DNA of 64,000 nt, taken from NCBI GenBank assembly GCA_017983635.1, contig JAGOBA010000014.1, forward strand, positions 1-64,000, read 5' to 3'. Source of the stretch: Alphaproteobacteria bacterium. Its GTDB lineage: Bacteria; Pseudomonadota; Alphaproteobacteria; Micropepsales; Micropepsaceae. Under the pieces are notes generated by a model that searched no databases, was not told the origin of the DNA, and saw only the letters and a program-made list of their open reading frames with translations. Shown here piece after piece: positions 1 to 8,628 of this stretch. The stretch's first letter is position 1. Every line of letters begins with the position of its first letter. The translations under genes and the position numbers were made by a program.

Positions 1-842
1 GTGCTGTTGGCACCCGTATCGAGGTGTACGCGGAGGCTGCCACCGTGGAATTGGAGTTCAATCGCAATACCCGAAGGGTTCCAGGTGATCGCGCGACCAC
101 CGCCGATGTCGCCGACACTTGGGCCAGCGCGCAGGTGTGCGCCACGTTCGACGAACGCCAGTGACCCAAACTGGTAGAACACGGGCATTCCCAAGATCGG
201 CGGAATGGCGCGACCCTCGAAGGTGAGATTTTCGTCGGGCAGAACCATGACCGGCACGTTTGCGATTTCGGCAGCACCGATGCGCATTCTATCGATCATG
301 CCTAGGCCGCCAACGGCCACCCCTGCCGTCGATCCGGTGATCCCGAGTTCCCGGTCCAGCCAGCGGACCCCAAAACGCGCCGCATCGCTCGCGCGGATGA
401 CTGAAACCTCGGCACCAGTATCGACAGCCCAGGTTGCGATGGTGCCGGCAATGTCTACCCGAACCTCAGGAATGCCGGCCCATCCATAGCTTAGCGGCTC
501 CTCTATTCTCCCAACGACCCGAACCGGAGGTTGCGAAGCCAGGGCACGCCAGAACGCCACCGACCGCAGCAATCCGGGGGAAGCTCCAGTTCCCAGACTC
601 TTGGCCTTTTCAGCACAAGCGTTTGCGGCATCCCGATAACGCCCGGCCCGGCTGGCGCTTTCGCAAATCTCGCCGAGCACCGAAGCGCGCAGGTCGCTTG
701 CGCCGGGGTTTGCGGCAAGCCAGCGCTCCAGTGGCTCGGTCTGGCCCGGAGGCAGCGAGGCCGCACGCTCCAAGATGCGGTCAGGCTGCGCGTGCGCGCA
801 CGCGGCGATTAGAATGGCCAACGAGAATACGATGTAGCGCAT
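1..842 (-). CDS. Two-domain retropepsin-like aspartyl protease, 3' end cut by window
   Basis: Runs off the left edge; 280 residues are visible from an ATG at 842. The N-terminus is a signal sequence (MRYIVFSLAILIAACAHAQ). Its IAAC with Cys15 could be a lipobox, so secreted and lipoprotein fates are both possible. A helical stretch leads to an aspartyl-protease domain with DTGAE (Asp141 catalytic) and the typical downstream ILGMPVF (about 216-222). A second DTGA (Asp275) appears at the window edge, so the protein carries two retropepsin-like lobes in one chain, like the duplicated pepsin fold. Family knowledge predicts a periplasmic endopeptidase; the substrate is unknown. It is transcribed alone and faces away from nothing obvious. 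Confident about family, not about role. Confidence 0.85.
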   Translation of the reverse strand, partial: MRYIVFSLAILIAACAHAQPDRILERAASLPPGQTEPLERWLAANPGASDLRASVLGEICESASRAGRYRDAANACAEKAKSLGTGASPGLLRSVAFWRALASQPPVRVVGRIEEPLSYGWAGIPEVRVDIAGTIATWAVDTGAEVSVIRASDAARFGVRWLDRELGITGSTAGVAVGGLGMIDRMRIGAAEIANVPVMVLPDENLTFEGRAIPPILGMPVFYQFGSLAFVERGAHLRAGPSVGDIGGGRAITWNPSGIAIELQFHGGSLRVHLDTGANS

Positions 843-855
843 ACCGGTCACGTTA

Positions 856-873
856 CTCGCCGAGTTCGGCGAG
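856..873. promoter_or_regulatory. Small perfect inverted repeat upstream of the aspartyl protease
   Basis: CTCGCCGA and TCGGCGAG are separated by GT, 14 bases upstream of the protease start codon at 842. The position fits an operator or a 5'-UTR hairpin close to the ribosome site. No regulator gene lies next to it, so the function is a guess. Confidence 0.25.
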
Positions 874-1062
874 CCAACTATGGTCTCTTGACCCAAAGGT
901 AGCCCTTCAGAACGCCGAGATTGCTCGGGTCGGGTAGCGGTTTGAACAACATCGTCCAACTCTCGCATCGTTCCGTGTCGCGAACCAGACACAGCTAAAG
1001 AAAAACTCGAGCAATCTAGCCTAGTGGTGGGCTCTCATCGGCGCGGTATGCGGTAATCCGCT

Positions 1063-2133
1063 CTACTTCGCCAGTTTACAGTTCAGGATTTTGGGATCGA
1101 ACACGGCGCCGATGATCAGGCGGTTGCTGGCGGCGACGGCTACGGAGGCGCCGGAGAGTTCTTCGCCCTTGTTCTCGTAGACGACTTCGTAGGTCGTGGC
1201 GTCGCCTTCGGGTTTGACTTTCACGACGACGGAGGGCGAGAGCTTCTCGGGGTCTTGGGCGTGGGCGACGAAGTCGAGGAGGCGCGGGTGGGCGCCGATC
1301 CAGAGCGTGCCTTCGCTGTCAACGTCGATATTGTCGAGTCCCATCGGGATTGCGAGTGCGTGGATGTGCGCGAGTGCGCCGGTTGTCGCGTCGCGGCGGA
1401 AGGTCGAGAGCGTGCGGCCGGTCGTTTCGCTCACGTAGATCTCGGACGAGTCGCTGTTGCGGTTGATGCCGTTCGCATAGTTCAAGTTGCCGGCCACGAT
1501 GCGGGCGACGCTGCCGTCATAGTAGACGACGTTCGCGCGCGGGAGCAGGAGCCAATTCTCGAGCTGCTCACCCAACGCCGTTTCGGAGCCGTGATCGTTC
1601 GTGGCGTAGAACGCTTCGTGGCCGACCAGCGTGATGTCGTTCAGATTGCGAAACAGCGGGTGCGTGACGGTGCGGCGCAACGTCAACGTGGGCGCGGCCG
1701 AATCGTCGCCGACGTCGAACAACATCACGTTGGTGCCGTTCAGCGTGTGATTGATGACAGCCAAAGATTTGTGGCCCGTGATATCGCCATAGAGGCTGAT
1801 CCCGTGCGGATGGAAATCCGTGATCGTGCTCACGAGTGCGCGGAGCGGGGCCTTCGGATCGTCTAAGTTTGCGGCATAGATTGCGCCGGGCTTGAATTGG
1901 CCGTCCGCGCCAGGTCTGCGGTCTTGCGAGGAGAGAAACAGCGTGCCGGTTTCGCGGTCGAGTTCGATGTCTTCAACGCCCACCGCGCCGGTCACGGTCT
2001 CGCAGGTGCCGGCGACTTTCGGCGTGACCTCGTTGAAGTAGCCGGCGACGTAGAGCGCGCGGGTGAGGACGGCGCCACCGAGCACGATCAACAACGCGAT
2101 GACGATACCGAAGATTCGAAAGAAGCGCCGCAT
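1063..2133 (-). CDS. Paraoxonase/arylesterase-like six-bladed propeller protein
   Basis: 356 residues. A single N-terminal hydrophobic segment (about 5-27) is an uncleaved anchor or signal. The rest is a paraoxonase/SMP-30-type beta-propeller: GVEDIELD, PHGISLY, LNDITLVG, YANGINR, LDNIDVDSEGTLWIG. Asp/Glu/Asn residues at these turns bind the two calcium ions in paraoxonases, with the conserved DNI and NGI triplets visible. Family members hydrolyse lactones and aryl esters, so a periplasm-facing lactonase is likely but the substrate is not known. It lies 15 bases downstream of the ABC exporter on the same strand, so the two may be co-transcribed. Confidence 0.8.
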   Translation of the reverse strand: MRRFFRIFGIVIALLIVLGGAVLTRALYVAGYFNEVTPKVAGTCETVTGAVGVEDIELDRETGTLFLSSQDRRPGADGQFKPGAIYAANLDDPKAPLRALVSTITDFHPHGISLYGDITGHKSLAVINHTLNGTNVMLFDVGDDSAAPTLTLRRTVTHPLFRNLNDITLVGHEAFYATNDHGSETALGEQLENWLLLPRANVVYYDGSVARIVAGNLNYANGINRNSDSSEIYVSETTGRTLSTFRRDATTGALAHIHALAIPMGLDNIDVDSEGTLWIGAHPRLLDFVAHAQDPEKLSPSVVVKVKPEGDATTYEVVYENKGEELSGASVAVAASNRLIIGAVFDPKILNCKLAK

Positions 2134-2148
2134 TCCCCTGCCCCTTTG

Positions 2149-3966
2149 TTACTCGGCCGCCAGTCCTGCGAACTGGAGCCTTGCGAGTTTGGCGTAGAGG
2201 CCGCCGTTGGCGACCAGTTCTTTGTGCGTGCCTTGCGCGACGATGCGGCCTTCGTCGAGCACGACGATGCGGTCGGCGCGCTGCACGGTCGCCAGGCGGT
2301 GGGCGATGACGATCGTGGTTTTCTTTTGCATCAGTGCGTCGAGCGCGATTTGGACCAGGCGCTCGCTTTCGGCGTCGAGCGCGCTCGTCGCTTCGTCTAG
2401 CAGCAGGATCGGCGCGTCGCGCAGAACGGCGCGGGCGATCGCCACGCGCTGACGCTGACCGCCGGAGAGGGCGACGCCGCGCTCGCCCAGGAACGTGTGG
2501 TAGCCGTTCGGGAGTTTCTCGATGAACTCAGCGGCTTGCGCGGCTTCGGCGGCGGCCTTGATGTCGGCTTCGCTTGCGTCTGGGCGGCCGTAGCGCACGT
2601 TCTCGAACGCGGTGTCCCCGAAGATCACGGTTTCCTGCGGCACGAGCGCGATCCGGGCGCGGACGTCTTGCGGGCTTGCGGTCTTGATGTCGATGCCGTC
2701 GATCAGCACGCGGCCCGATTGCGGATCGAAGAAGCGCTGCAGCAGTTGGAACACCGTCGTCTTGCCCGCGCCCGATGGGCCGACGAGCGCCACGGTCTCA
2801 CCGGGGTTGATCTCCAGCGTGAAATCCTTGAGCGCCGAGATGCCGGGGCGCATCGGGTATTCGAACGTCACGTGCTCGAAACGTACAGCGCCGCGGGCGG
2901 GGGTCACCAAGGTTACGGGACTCGGCGGCGCTTCGATTTGCGGCTTGGTCGCGAGCAGTTCCATCAGGCGTTCGGCGGCGCCGGCGGCTTGCAGGACTTC
3001 GGTCCACACTTCGGTCAGGCCGGCGGCGGTGGAGGCCACCATGATGGCGTAGAGAACGAATTGCGCGAGATCGCCGCTGGTCATGGTGCCGGCAATCACG
3101 TCCTGCGCGCCGATCCATAGAACACCAACGATACTGGCGAAGATCAGCACGATGACGAGCGCGGTCATCAGGGCGCGGGCTTTGACGCGCCGCACCGCCG
3201 TTGCGAACGATGCTTCGACCGTGCCGCCAAACCGGGTGCGATCCACGCCCTCATGCGTGAACGCTTGCACCGTTTGGATGGCGTTGATCGTCTCGGCGGC
3301 GTAGGCACTGGTGTCGGCGACGCGATCCTGGCTCTTGCGCGAGAGGCCACGCACCATGCGTCCCATCAAGATCAACGGCACGAGGACGAGCGGCACGGTA
3401 ATCAGCACGAGACCCGTGAGCTTCGGACTGGTCACGACCAGCATCGCCAGGCCGCCAACCATCATCAGGATGCTGCGCAGAGCGAACGAGACGCTGGAGC
3501 CGATGGCCGATTGGATGAGAGTTGTGTCGGTGGTCAAGCGCGAGAGCACTTCGCCGGTGCGGGTGACCTCGAAGAAGGCGGGACTCAAGCTTAAGATGTG
3601 GTCGTAGAGCGCTTTGCGGATGTCGGCGATCACGCGCTCGCCGACCCAGGTGACAAAGTAGAAGCGGATGGCGGTCGCGAGGCCGAGGCCGATCGCGACG
3701 GCGAGCACATAGAGGAAAGATTCGTTGATGGCCGCGGTGTTCTCTTTGGAGAAGCCGTGGTCGATCATTTGCTTGGCGGCCGGCGGGATCATCAGGGTGG
3801 CTGCGGTCGAGAGCAGCAGGAACACGGCGGCAGCGGCTATGTAGCCTTTGTAGGGCAACACGAAGGGCATGAGGCGGCGCAGGACGCGGATATCGCGGCC
3901 GCGGGTGCGACTTTGCGCCTCGCGCGCGATGGCGGCGGCGACTTCTGCGCCAGGATTGTCGGCCAA
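2149..3966 (-). CDS. MsbA-like ABC exporter, fused permease and ATPase
   Basis: 605 residues, the usual length of a type-IV half-transporter. Six membrane helices fill about 40-320. The nucleotide-binding domain follows with Walker [10 protein letters not shown] (396-404), LSGGQ (500-504), Walker [13 protein letters not shown] (520-531) and the switch histidine in IAHRL (about 556). It would act as a homodimer in the inner membrane exporting a lipid or hydrophobic compound. The divergent neighbour is rpmE, an exporter/L31 pairing that I recall from several alphaproteobacteria. Substrate not deducible. Confidence 0.93.
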   Translation of the reverse strand: MADNPGAEVAAAIAREAQSRTRGRDIRVLRRLMPFVLPYKGYIAAAAVFLLLSTAATLMIPPAAKQMIDHGFSKENTAAINESFLYVLAVAIGLGLATAIRFYFVTWVGERVIADIRKALYDHILSLSPAFFEVTRTGEVLSRLTTDTTLIQSAIGSSVSFALRSILMMVGGLAMLVVTSPKLTGLVLITVPLVLVPLILMGRMVRGLSRKSQDRVADTSAYAAETINAIQTVQAFTHEGVDRTRFGGTVEASFATAVRRVKARALMTALVIVLIFASIVGVLWIGAQDVIAGTMTSGDLAQFVLYAIMVASTAAGLTEVWTEVLQAAGAAERLMELLATKPQIEAPPSPVTLVTPARGAVRFEHVTFEYPMRPGISALKDFTLEINPGETVALVGPSGAGKTTVFQLLQRFFDPQSGRVLIDGIDIKTASPQDVRARIALVPQETVIFGDTAFENVRYGRPDASEADIKAAAEAAQAAEFIEKLPNGYHTFLGERGVALSGGQRQRVAIARAVLRDAPILLLDEATSALDAESERLVQIALDALMQKKTTIVIAHRLATVQRADRIVVLDEGRIVAQGTHKELVANGGLYAKLARLQFAGLAAE

Positions 3967-4130
3967 AGGGTGGTTCTCAATAGGTTTCAGGCCCTATATG
4001 GCACTGGGGCGGGCCGGTCGCTAGAGGCGGGGTCGCAGGCTTGATTTTTGGCGGTCTTGCGCGGCTCCGGGGTTTTCGTTATATCCGCGCGCTCTTTGGC
4101 AGCACCTCACGCATTTTAAGGCTTCGACCG

Positions 4131-4364
4131 ATGAAGAAAGACGGCCATCCCGACTATCACTACATCACCGTTCTGCTGAACGATGGGTCGAAGTATTTGA
4201 CGCGCTCGACGTGGGGCGCGGCCGGCGACGTGATGACGCTCGACATCGACCCGACGACGCACCCGGCCTGGACCGGCGGCGGGCAGCAACTCCTCGACCG
4301 CGCGGGCCGCGTCTCGAAGTTCAACAAGAAGTTCGAAGGCATCGGCACCGCGACGAAGAAGTAA
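4131..4364 (+). CDS. rpmE: 50S ribosomal protein L31
   Basis: 77 residues starting [16 protein letters not shown] and including TRSTWG and KFNKKFEG, the L31 signatures. It contains no cysteine, so it is the zinc-independent form. An in-frame ORF extends 30 codons upstream, but ATG 4131 gives the family N-terminus. A strong intrinsic terminator follows 50 bases after the stop. The gene is divergent from the ABC exporter. Confidence 0.96.
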   Translation: MKKDGHPDYHYITVLLNDGSKYLTRSTWGAAGDVMTLDIDPTTHPAWTGGGQQLLDRAGRVSKFNKKFEGIGTATKK

Positions 4365-4704
4365 GTCGCGCTTGGGGCGGCGAGGCTGCCTCACAATAAG
4401 CCACGAAGTTGCAAAGGCTCACGAAGGTGGGCCTTTTTTGCGTTTGGGGTTCCCGGCGACGCGCCGCAATTTTGAATCGCCAAGAACGCCAAGAGGCTCG
4501 CGTCCAATCGTGTGGATCGGCGTGCTGTCGGCACTGCGAAGTTAGCTCAAGCGAAGCCGCGAAGAATGCTTCGACTTCGGCGTCGGTGGCGATCCTTCGA
4601 CGTAGATCGGCGAGTTGTCCGTCGGTCAGGGTTGCTTCCTTTACCTGAGCGGCGTCATCGGGCGACGTTGGTTTGCGCTTGTCCATTCGGACATCGTTGG
4701 GCAT
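4321..4704 (-). CDS. Hypothetical ORF, doubtful
   Basis: An ORF of 127 residues from ATG 4704 (alternative 4686). The first 60 residues are charged and helical ([21 protein letters not shown]) and look protein-like. The second half is read through a half copy of the dispersed hairpin repeat and through the rpmE terminator, and its end overlaps rpmE antisense by 44 bases. A short real protein truncated or extended by the repeat is possible. I do not recognise a family. Confidence 0.3.
   Translation of the reverse strand: MPNDVRMDKRKPTSPDDAAQVKEATLTDGQLADLRRRIATDAEVEAFFAASLELTSQCRQHADPHDWTRASWRSWRFKIAARRREPQTQKRPTFVSLCNFVAYCEAASPPQARLTSSSRCRCLRTSC
4414..4439 (+). terminator. Intrinsic terminator of rpmE
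   Basis: Stem AAGGCTCAC / GTGGGCCTT (nine pairs, one wobble) with a GAAG loop, followed directly by a run of six T in all. Confidence 0.85.
4472..4500 (+). repeat. Half copy of the dispersed hairpin repeat (outer arm)
   Basis: TTGAATCGCCAAGAACGCC and the following AAGAGGCTCG match the outer arm of the elements at 7663, 34081 and 34264 (consensus TTGAAACGCCAAGGCGCC, then AAGATGCTC). No partner arm is present nearby, so this is a remnant. Confidence 0.6.
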
Positions 4705-4744
4705 GGCGGGCTGACCTGCAAGGGAGGCCCCCACACAAAATTTT

Positions 4745-4774
4745 AGGGCGGCCGCTTGGGCCGCCCTTCTTTTT
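4745..4774. terminator. GC-rich hairpin with T tract downstream of rcdA
   Basis: AGGGCGGCC and GGCCGCCCT pair perfectly around a five-base loop and are followed on the plus strand by TCTTTTT. On the minus strand, 40 bases past the rcdA stop, the same stem is followed by AAAATTTT, so it may serve rcdA as well. Confidence 0.6.
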
Positions 4775-4815
4775 GCGTCTTCGCTTTTTGCGAATGACAC
4801 CCCGTGGCTGAATTC

Positions 4816-5334
4816 TTATTCCGCGGCGTTGCCGAAGACGGCTTGGAGGCGGTTGAAGTGGGCGTGGACGCTGGGGGCGACCGGCGGCACTTCTTTGCCG
4901 TAGAGCAGCTGGTCGAGGCGTTCGACGCGCTCATAAAGATGCATGCTGCGCTCCAGCAGATCGAGGAGCTTCGCAGGCAGGAGGTCCGCGTTTTCCGCGC
5001 GGCGGCCGCGGCAGATTTCGCGTGCGCCCAAGCGGTATTTTTCCTTGCCGGCTTCTTCGGTCGACATTTCGCCTTCGGCGACGGCGCGTTGCACGAGCAG
5101 CCAAGAGGCCACCTGCATCAGGCGCGTCGTCAGGCGCATGCTTTCGCCGGCGTAAGCGAGCGCCGCCTTCGAGGGCAGCAATTTCGATTCAGCGCGACCC
5201 TTTCCGTCGAGGTAGGTCGCGGTCTCTTCGACCATCGCCATGCCTTCCTCGAACGTGCGCTTAAACAGCTCCGAGCCCGAGAACGTCAGCGCGTTCGTCG
5301 TCTGCGGCTCAGCAGCGGTGGGTTTGTAGGCCAT
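4816..5334 (-). CDS. rcdA: DUF1465 protein, regulator of CtrA degradation
   Basis: 172 residues from ATG 5334, which has AGGGGA upstream at good spacing; the longer in-frame ORF above it has no ribosome site. The protein is all-helical with the RcdA features FKRTFEEGMAMVEETATYL, LAYAGESMRLTTRLMQVASWLL and EIAR-like segments ending in DQLLYG. In Caulobacter RcdA is a ClpXP adaptor that directs destruction of CtrA in the cell cycle. The nearby DUF1192, quinone reductase and trcR genes are neighbours that commonly accompany it in alphaproteobacteria. Confidence 0.9.
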   Translation of the reverse strand: MAYKPTAAEPQTTNALTFSGSELFKRTFEEGMAMVEETATYLDGKGRAESKLLPSKAALAYAGESMRLTTRLMQVASWLLVQRAVAEGEMSTEEAGKEKYRLGAREICRGRRAENADLLPAKLLDLLERSMHLYERVERLDQLLYGKEVPPVAPSVHAHFNRLQAVFGNAAE

Positions 5335-5553
5335 GAAGTCCCCTTTGATCCAACCCTTCATGCGATCCTTCTCGTCTGTTTCAGGTTGCGGCCTGAGCCG
5401 CGGAGGTACCTGAACTGTCCGATCGCACTCCCCATGCGAATCGAATGCCAACCTTGCAACACAGTTCAAGCTTAAGATTGCGTGACTTCCATTCTGTTGC
5501 GGAGCTTGGCACGAAAAGCACATTCCGTCACGCGAAAGAGAGTTAACACCCCC

Positions 5554-6255
5554 ATGGGTTTGAGCACGCAACGCATCGCTGGAGTCGACGGTTGTCGAAG
5601 CGGTTGGTTGATGGTCGAAGCGCGTTCCGATTTAAGCGTGGCGGAACTTCGGCTTGCGCCGAATTGGCACGATCTCAAATCAACTGCACGCATCGTTGCC
5701 GTCGATATGCCGATCGGACTTTCGAGAGACGGCGTGCGGCAATGTGAGGTTGAAGCGCGCAAGCTGATCGCACCTCACGGTTCGCGCGTTTTCAAAACAC
5801 TGCCGCGCGAATCGCTGAAATTTGCTCAAGAAAAGTGGAAAGAGGCGAATCAGTGGTCGAAATCACAAGGCTTCGGCGGGATCTCGAAGCAGATCTGGAA
5901 CATTCGCCCCAAGATCAAAGAGATAGATCGCGCGATTGTGCCCGCCGATCAGGCACGCGTGCACGAAGCGCATCCGGAGTTGGCGTTTGCGCGGCTCAAC
6001 GGCGGGCAGGCGCTTGATTCGAAACACTCCGCGGCCGGGCTCGCGGTGCGCAAGCGCCTGCTGCTGCGTGCAGGATTCACGAATTTAGACGAATGGTTGC
6101 AACGCTTGCGCGGGAATGGCGCGAAAGCTGACGACCTCTATGACGCATGTGCGTTGGTTCTGACAGCAAGAAACCACTTGCGTGGCGAGGGGCGGTTTGT
6201 TCCGGCCGTCGAGCAACGTGATTCGCGCGGGCTGCGGATGGCGATCGCGTATTAA
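5554..6255 (+). CDS. DUF429 protein, predicted RNase H-fold nuclease
   Basis: 233 residues from ATG 5554 (MGLSTQRIAGVDGCRSGWL). The DUF429 marks are GVDGCRSGW at the first strand, AVDMPIGL with acidic Asp, PHGSRVFKTLPRE, EAHPELAF and GAKADDLYDACALVLTA at the C-terminal helix. The acidic residues in VDG, VDMP, EAHPE and DDLYDA would form the metal site of the RNase H-like fold. Family function is not established; the nuclease role is predicted. It is divergent from rcdA. Confidence 0.85.
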   Translation: MGLSTQRIAGVDGCRSGWLMVEARSDLSVAELRLAPNWHDLKSTARIVAVDMPIGLSRDGVRQCEVEARKLIAPHGSRVFKTLPRESLKFAQEKWKEANQWSKSQGFGGISKQIWNIRPKIKEIDRAIVPADQARVHEAHPELAFARLNGGQALDSKHSAAGLAVRKRLLLRAGFTNLDEWLQRLRGNGAKADDLYDACALVLTARNHLRGEGRFVPAVEQRDSRGLRMAIAY

Positions 6256-6279
6256 GGAAAGTTCATGCGCGGGTGCTGG

Positions 6280-6465
6280 CTAAAGCTTCTTGAACAGCGC
6301 GTCGGCTGTGGAGCGTTGGGATTCTTTGCCTTTGATCGCTTCCTTCATGCGGGCGATCTCGGCTTCGTGCTCAGCGATGCGGGTGCGCAGATCCTCAATC
6401 GACATTAGTGACAGGTCGACCGGGGCCGGTTTCTTCGGTTTCGGATCGAGATCGTCCCAGGCCAT
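6280..6465 (-). CDS. DUF1192 small protein
   Basis: 61 residues: MAWDDLDPKPKK, then the coiled-coil core LSLMSIEDLRTRIAEHEAEI and RMKEAI, with an SADALFKK tail. This is the alphaproteobacterial DUF1192 family, of unknown function. It is divergent from the quinone oxidoreductase, the arrangement commonly seen for the two genes. Confidence 0.88.
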   Translation of the reverse strand: MAWDDLDPKPKKPAPVDLSLMSIEDLRTRIAEHEAEIARMKEAIKGKESQRSTADALFKKL

Positions 6466-6511
6466 TGGCGTGCTCCCCTGGTTCTATGGCGTGCGAGTTT
6501 GCTATCCCCTC

Positions 6512-6603
6512 GGGTGTCATGGTCCGCGCAGGCCGACCACCCACGACTTGTTCCTCGCACAAAGGAAGTCGTGGGTGGTCGGCCTGCGCGGACCATGACA
6601 CCC
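6512..6603. repeat. 38-bp perfect inverted repeat (REP-like palindrome)
   Basis: Arms 6512-6549 and 6566-6603 are exact reverse complements (38 of 38) around a 16-base loop. The arm contains GGCCGACCACCCACGACTT. It sits between the divergent DUF1192 and quinone oxidoreductase genes, and neither strand has a T tract, so it is not an ordinary terminator. It resembles the CGTGG..GGCC..CATGACA palindromes scattered in alphaproteobacterial genomes. Confidence 0.9.
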
Positions 6604-6653
6604 AAGGAAGCATTTTCCTGGCAACGACTCGTTTCGCAAGAGGCCCCGATCAC

Positions 6654-7652
6654 ATGACTGCCCTGCCCGCCCGCATGAAAGCCGTTGTTGCCGGCCAGGT
6701 GGACGGCAAGCCCTCGCCCGTGGTGACTGAGATCGCCGTGCCGGCGCCGGGACCGGAGGAGGTTCTGATCAAGGTGGCGGCGGCCGGCGTTAACCGGGGG
6801 GACCTCGTGCAGGTGGCGGGCATGTATCCGCCGCCGCCGGGCGCGCCTGCGACGTTGGGGCTTGAGGCATCGGGGACCGTGGTTGCGGTGGGCAGTGCGG
6901 TTAAGCGCTGGAAGATGGGCGACCGGGTCTGTTCGTTGGTCGCGGGCGGCGGCTATGCCGAGTACTGCCTCGTGCATGAGGGCAGCACGCTCCCGGTGCC
7001 GCGCGGGGTTTCGCTGATCGATGCGGCCGCGCTGCCCGAGGTTTACATGACGGTGTGGACGAACGTGGTCGACCGGGCGCGGCTGAAGGCGGGCGAGACG
7101 TTGCTGGTGCATGGCGGCTCGAGCGGGATTGGGACCGCAGCGATTCAACTCTTCGCGGCGCGTGGGCATCGGGTATTCACGACGGCGGGTTCGGCGGACA
7201 AGTGCGCGGCGTGCACGACGCTGGGTGCCGCGCGGGCGATCAACTATCGCGAAGAGGATTTCGTCGAGGTGGTCCGGGCGGAGACCGGCGGCGCGGGCGT
7301 CGATGTGATCCTGGATATGGTCGGCGGCGATTACATCTTGAAGAATATCGGGTTGCTGAAGGTTGAGGGGCGGCTCGTCAACATCGCGTTTCAGAGCGGG
7401 GCGCAGGCGACGTTGAACCTGCTCACGGTGATGTTGAAGCGGCTCACGATTACGGGGTCGACACTGCGTGCGCGGGCGCATGACGAGAAGGCCGAGATCG
7501 CGCGCTCGGTCGAGCGCGAGGTATGGCCGTTGATCGAGAGCGGGCGGATCAAGCCGATCGTCGACAGCGTGCTGCCGCTGGCGAAGGCCGCGGAGGCGCA
7601 TGTGCGGATGGCGGGAAGTTCGCACATCGGGAAGATCTTGCTGACGCCGTAA
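6654..7652 (+). CDS. PIG3-type NAD(P)H quinone oxidoreductase
   Basis: 332 residues from ATG 6654 (MTALPARMKAVV; ATG 6675 is an alternative). Zinc-free medium-chain dehydrogenase: a GroES-like N-half with VAAAGVNRGDLVQVAGMYPPP and LGLEASG, then a Rossmann domain with VHGGSSGIGTAAIQL (about 150-163) and VDVILDMVGGDY. The PIG3/TP53I3 branch has this GMYPPPPG motif. It reduces quinones with NADPH in the cytosol. In many alphaproteobacteria trcR comes next; here it is 4.4 kb away, past a hairpin repeat and five inserted genes. Confidence 0.88.
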   Translation: MTALPARMKAVVAGQVDGKPSPVVTEIAVPAPGPEEVLIKVAAAGVNRGDLVQVAGMYPPPPGAPATLGLEASGTVVAVGSAVKRWKMGDRVCSLVAGGGYAEYCLVHEGSTLPVPRGVSLIDAAALPEVYMTVWTNVVDRARLKAGETLLVHGGSSGIGTAAIQLFAARGHRVFTTAGSADKCAACTTLGAARAINYREEDFVEVVRAETGGAGVDVILDMVGGDYILKNIGLLKVEGRLVNIAFQSGAQATLNLLTVMLKRLTITGSTLRARAHDEKAEIARSVEREVWPLIESGRIKPIVDSVLPLAKAAEAHVRMAGSSHIGKILLTP

Positions 7653-7662
7653 GGAAGAAAGC

Positions 7663-8021
7663 TGAAACGCCAAGGCGCCAAGATGCTCTGCATGAGCGGT
7701 GGCGTGGGTGTGCGTTGTGGTGTCCGAAGTATCTCACGCGACGGCGCGAAGCCGCGAAGAAGAAAGAGAATTGAAACACGAACAGCACGAAATGCACGAA
7801 GCGCTCTGCCCAACTGAAACCGTCAGTTCGGCGCAAAGCGCCATTGGCGCGCGCTACGCGCGCGGGCGTTTGTTTTGCGCTGAGCGCTTCGTGCATTTCG
7901 TGCTGTTCGTGGTTCCATTTCTTCTTCGCGGCTTCGCGCCGTCGCGTGAGATACTTCGGGCACCACCAAGCTCACCATCGCTGCCGATCAGGCAGAGCAT
8001 ATTGGCGATCTTGGCGGTTCA
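7663..8021. repeat. Giant nested hairpin repeat, copy B
   Basis: This fills the space between the oxidoreductase and padR. Outer arms are 7663-7692 (TGAAACGCCAAGGCGCCAAG..) and 7992-8021 (..CTTGGCGGTTCA). Inner arms are 7722-7806 and 7882-7964, about 80 bases of near-perfect complement including CACGAACAGCACGAAATGCA and its reverse. The 41-base core at 7826-7866 contains two smaller palindromes and is almost identical to the cores at 26324 and 35465. There is no credible ORF; the translated fragments are low-complexity. Confidence 0.9.
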
Positions 8022-8043
8022 ATTTGCGGCGTTGCCGCCGCGT

Positions 8044-8559
8044 TCAGTCCGGCAAGTCGGCTAGCCACTTTAGGCGCGTGTCTAAGAGAGCGATGTGGAG
8101 GCGCGCTGCGATGGCGTCGCCTTCGTCGCCGTTGTCTCTTTCGCGTGCGAGGGTGGCGCGGCGGGATTCGATTTCGGCTTTCAGGGCTTTCATCAGCTTG
8201 CGGCGTGCGGCGGGCGGTAGCGTCGGCCATAGTGGTGCGCGTGTGCGGAAGGGGTCGAGGCCGGGGCCTACCGCGCGGTCGATGTCGCAGAGCCACGCGT
8301 CGTGCGCGGCGCGGCCTGCGGCGGTGAGCGTGTAGGTCTGCGTGCCGCGGCCGTCTTCTTGTGCGCGCGCTTTGATCAATCCGTCGGAGGCCAGGCGACG
8401 CATTGCGGGGTAAACCGCGCCGGCGCTGCCGCTCCACTCCGCCGAGCGTGAAGCCTGAAACACTTGGCGCACGCGATATGCGGTTGCCGATTGGGCGCGG
8501 ATCAGAACGCCCAGAATGGCGCCTTCCAGTTCGGTCAGGGTCGCTCGCGATTTTGTCAT
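8044..8559 (-). CDS. PadR-family transcriptional repressor
   Basis: 171 residues from ATG 8559. The PadR winged helix occupies about 8-75: LTELEGAILGVLIRAQSATAYRV, GSAGAVYPAMRRLASDGLI and the wing QTYTLTAAGRAAHDAWL. The C-terminal half is the helical dimerisation domain. It is divergent from the CPBP gene, with a palindrome in the short gap, so it very likely represses that neighbour and itself. Confidence 0.88.
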   Translation of the reverse strand: MTKSRATLTELEGAILGVLIRAQSATAYRVRQVFQASRSAEWSGSAGAVYPAMRRLASDGLIKARAQEDGRGTQTYTLTAAGRAAHDAWLCDIDRAVGPGLDPFRTRAPLWPTLPPAARRKLMKALKAEIESRRATLARERDNGDEGDAIAARLHIALLDTRLKWLADLPD

Positions 8560-8577
8560 TGGCTGCACCTGCAAGAA

Positions 8578-8594
8578 TAGTACTAATCGTACTA
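8578..8594. promoter_or_regulatory. Probable PadR operator
   Basis: TAGTAC-TAATC-GTACTA, a perfect 6-bp inverted repeat with a 5-bp spacer, lies in the divergent gap between padR (starts 8559) and the CPBP gene (starts 8629). Confidence 0.55.
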
Positions 8595-8628
8595 AATGCA
8601 AGTACGACGTCTCTTGGAGCGTAAGCGA

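Noticed and set aside
7663..8021. CRISPR-like array
   Set aside because: The repeats form nested inverted pairs, not evenly spaced direct repeats with unique spacers; no cas genes nearby.
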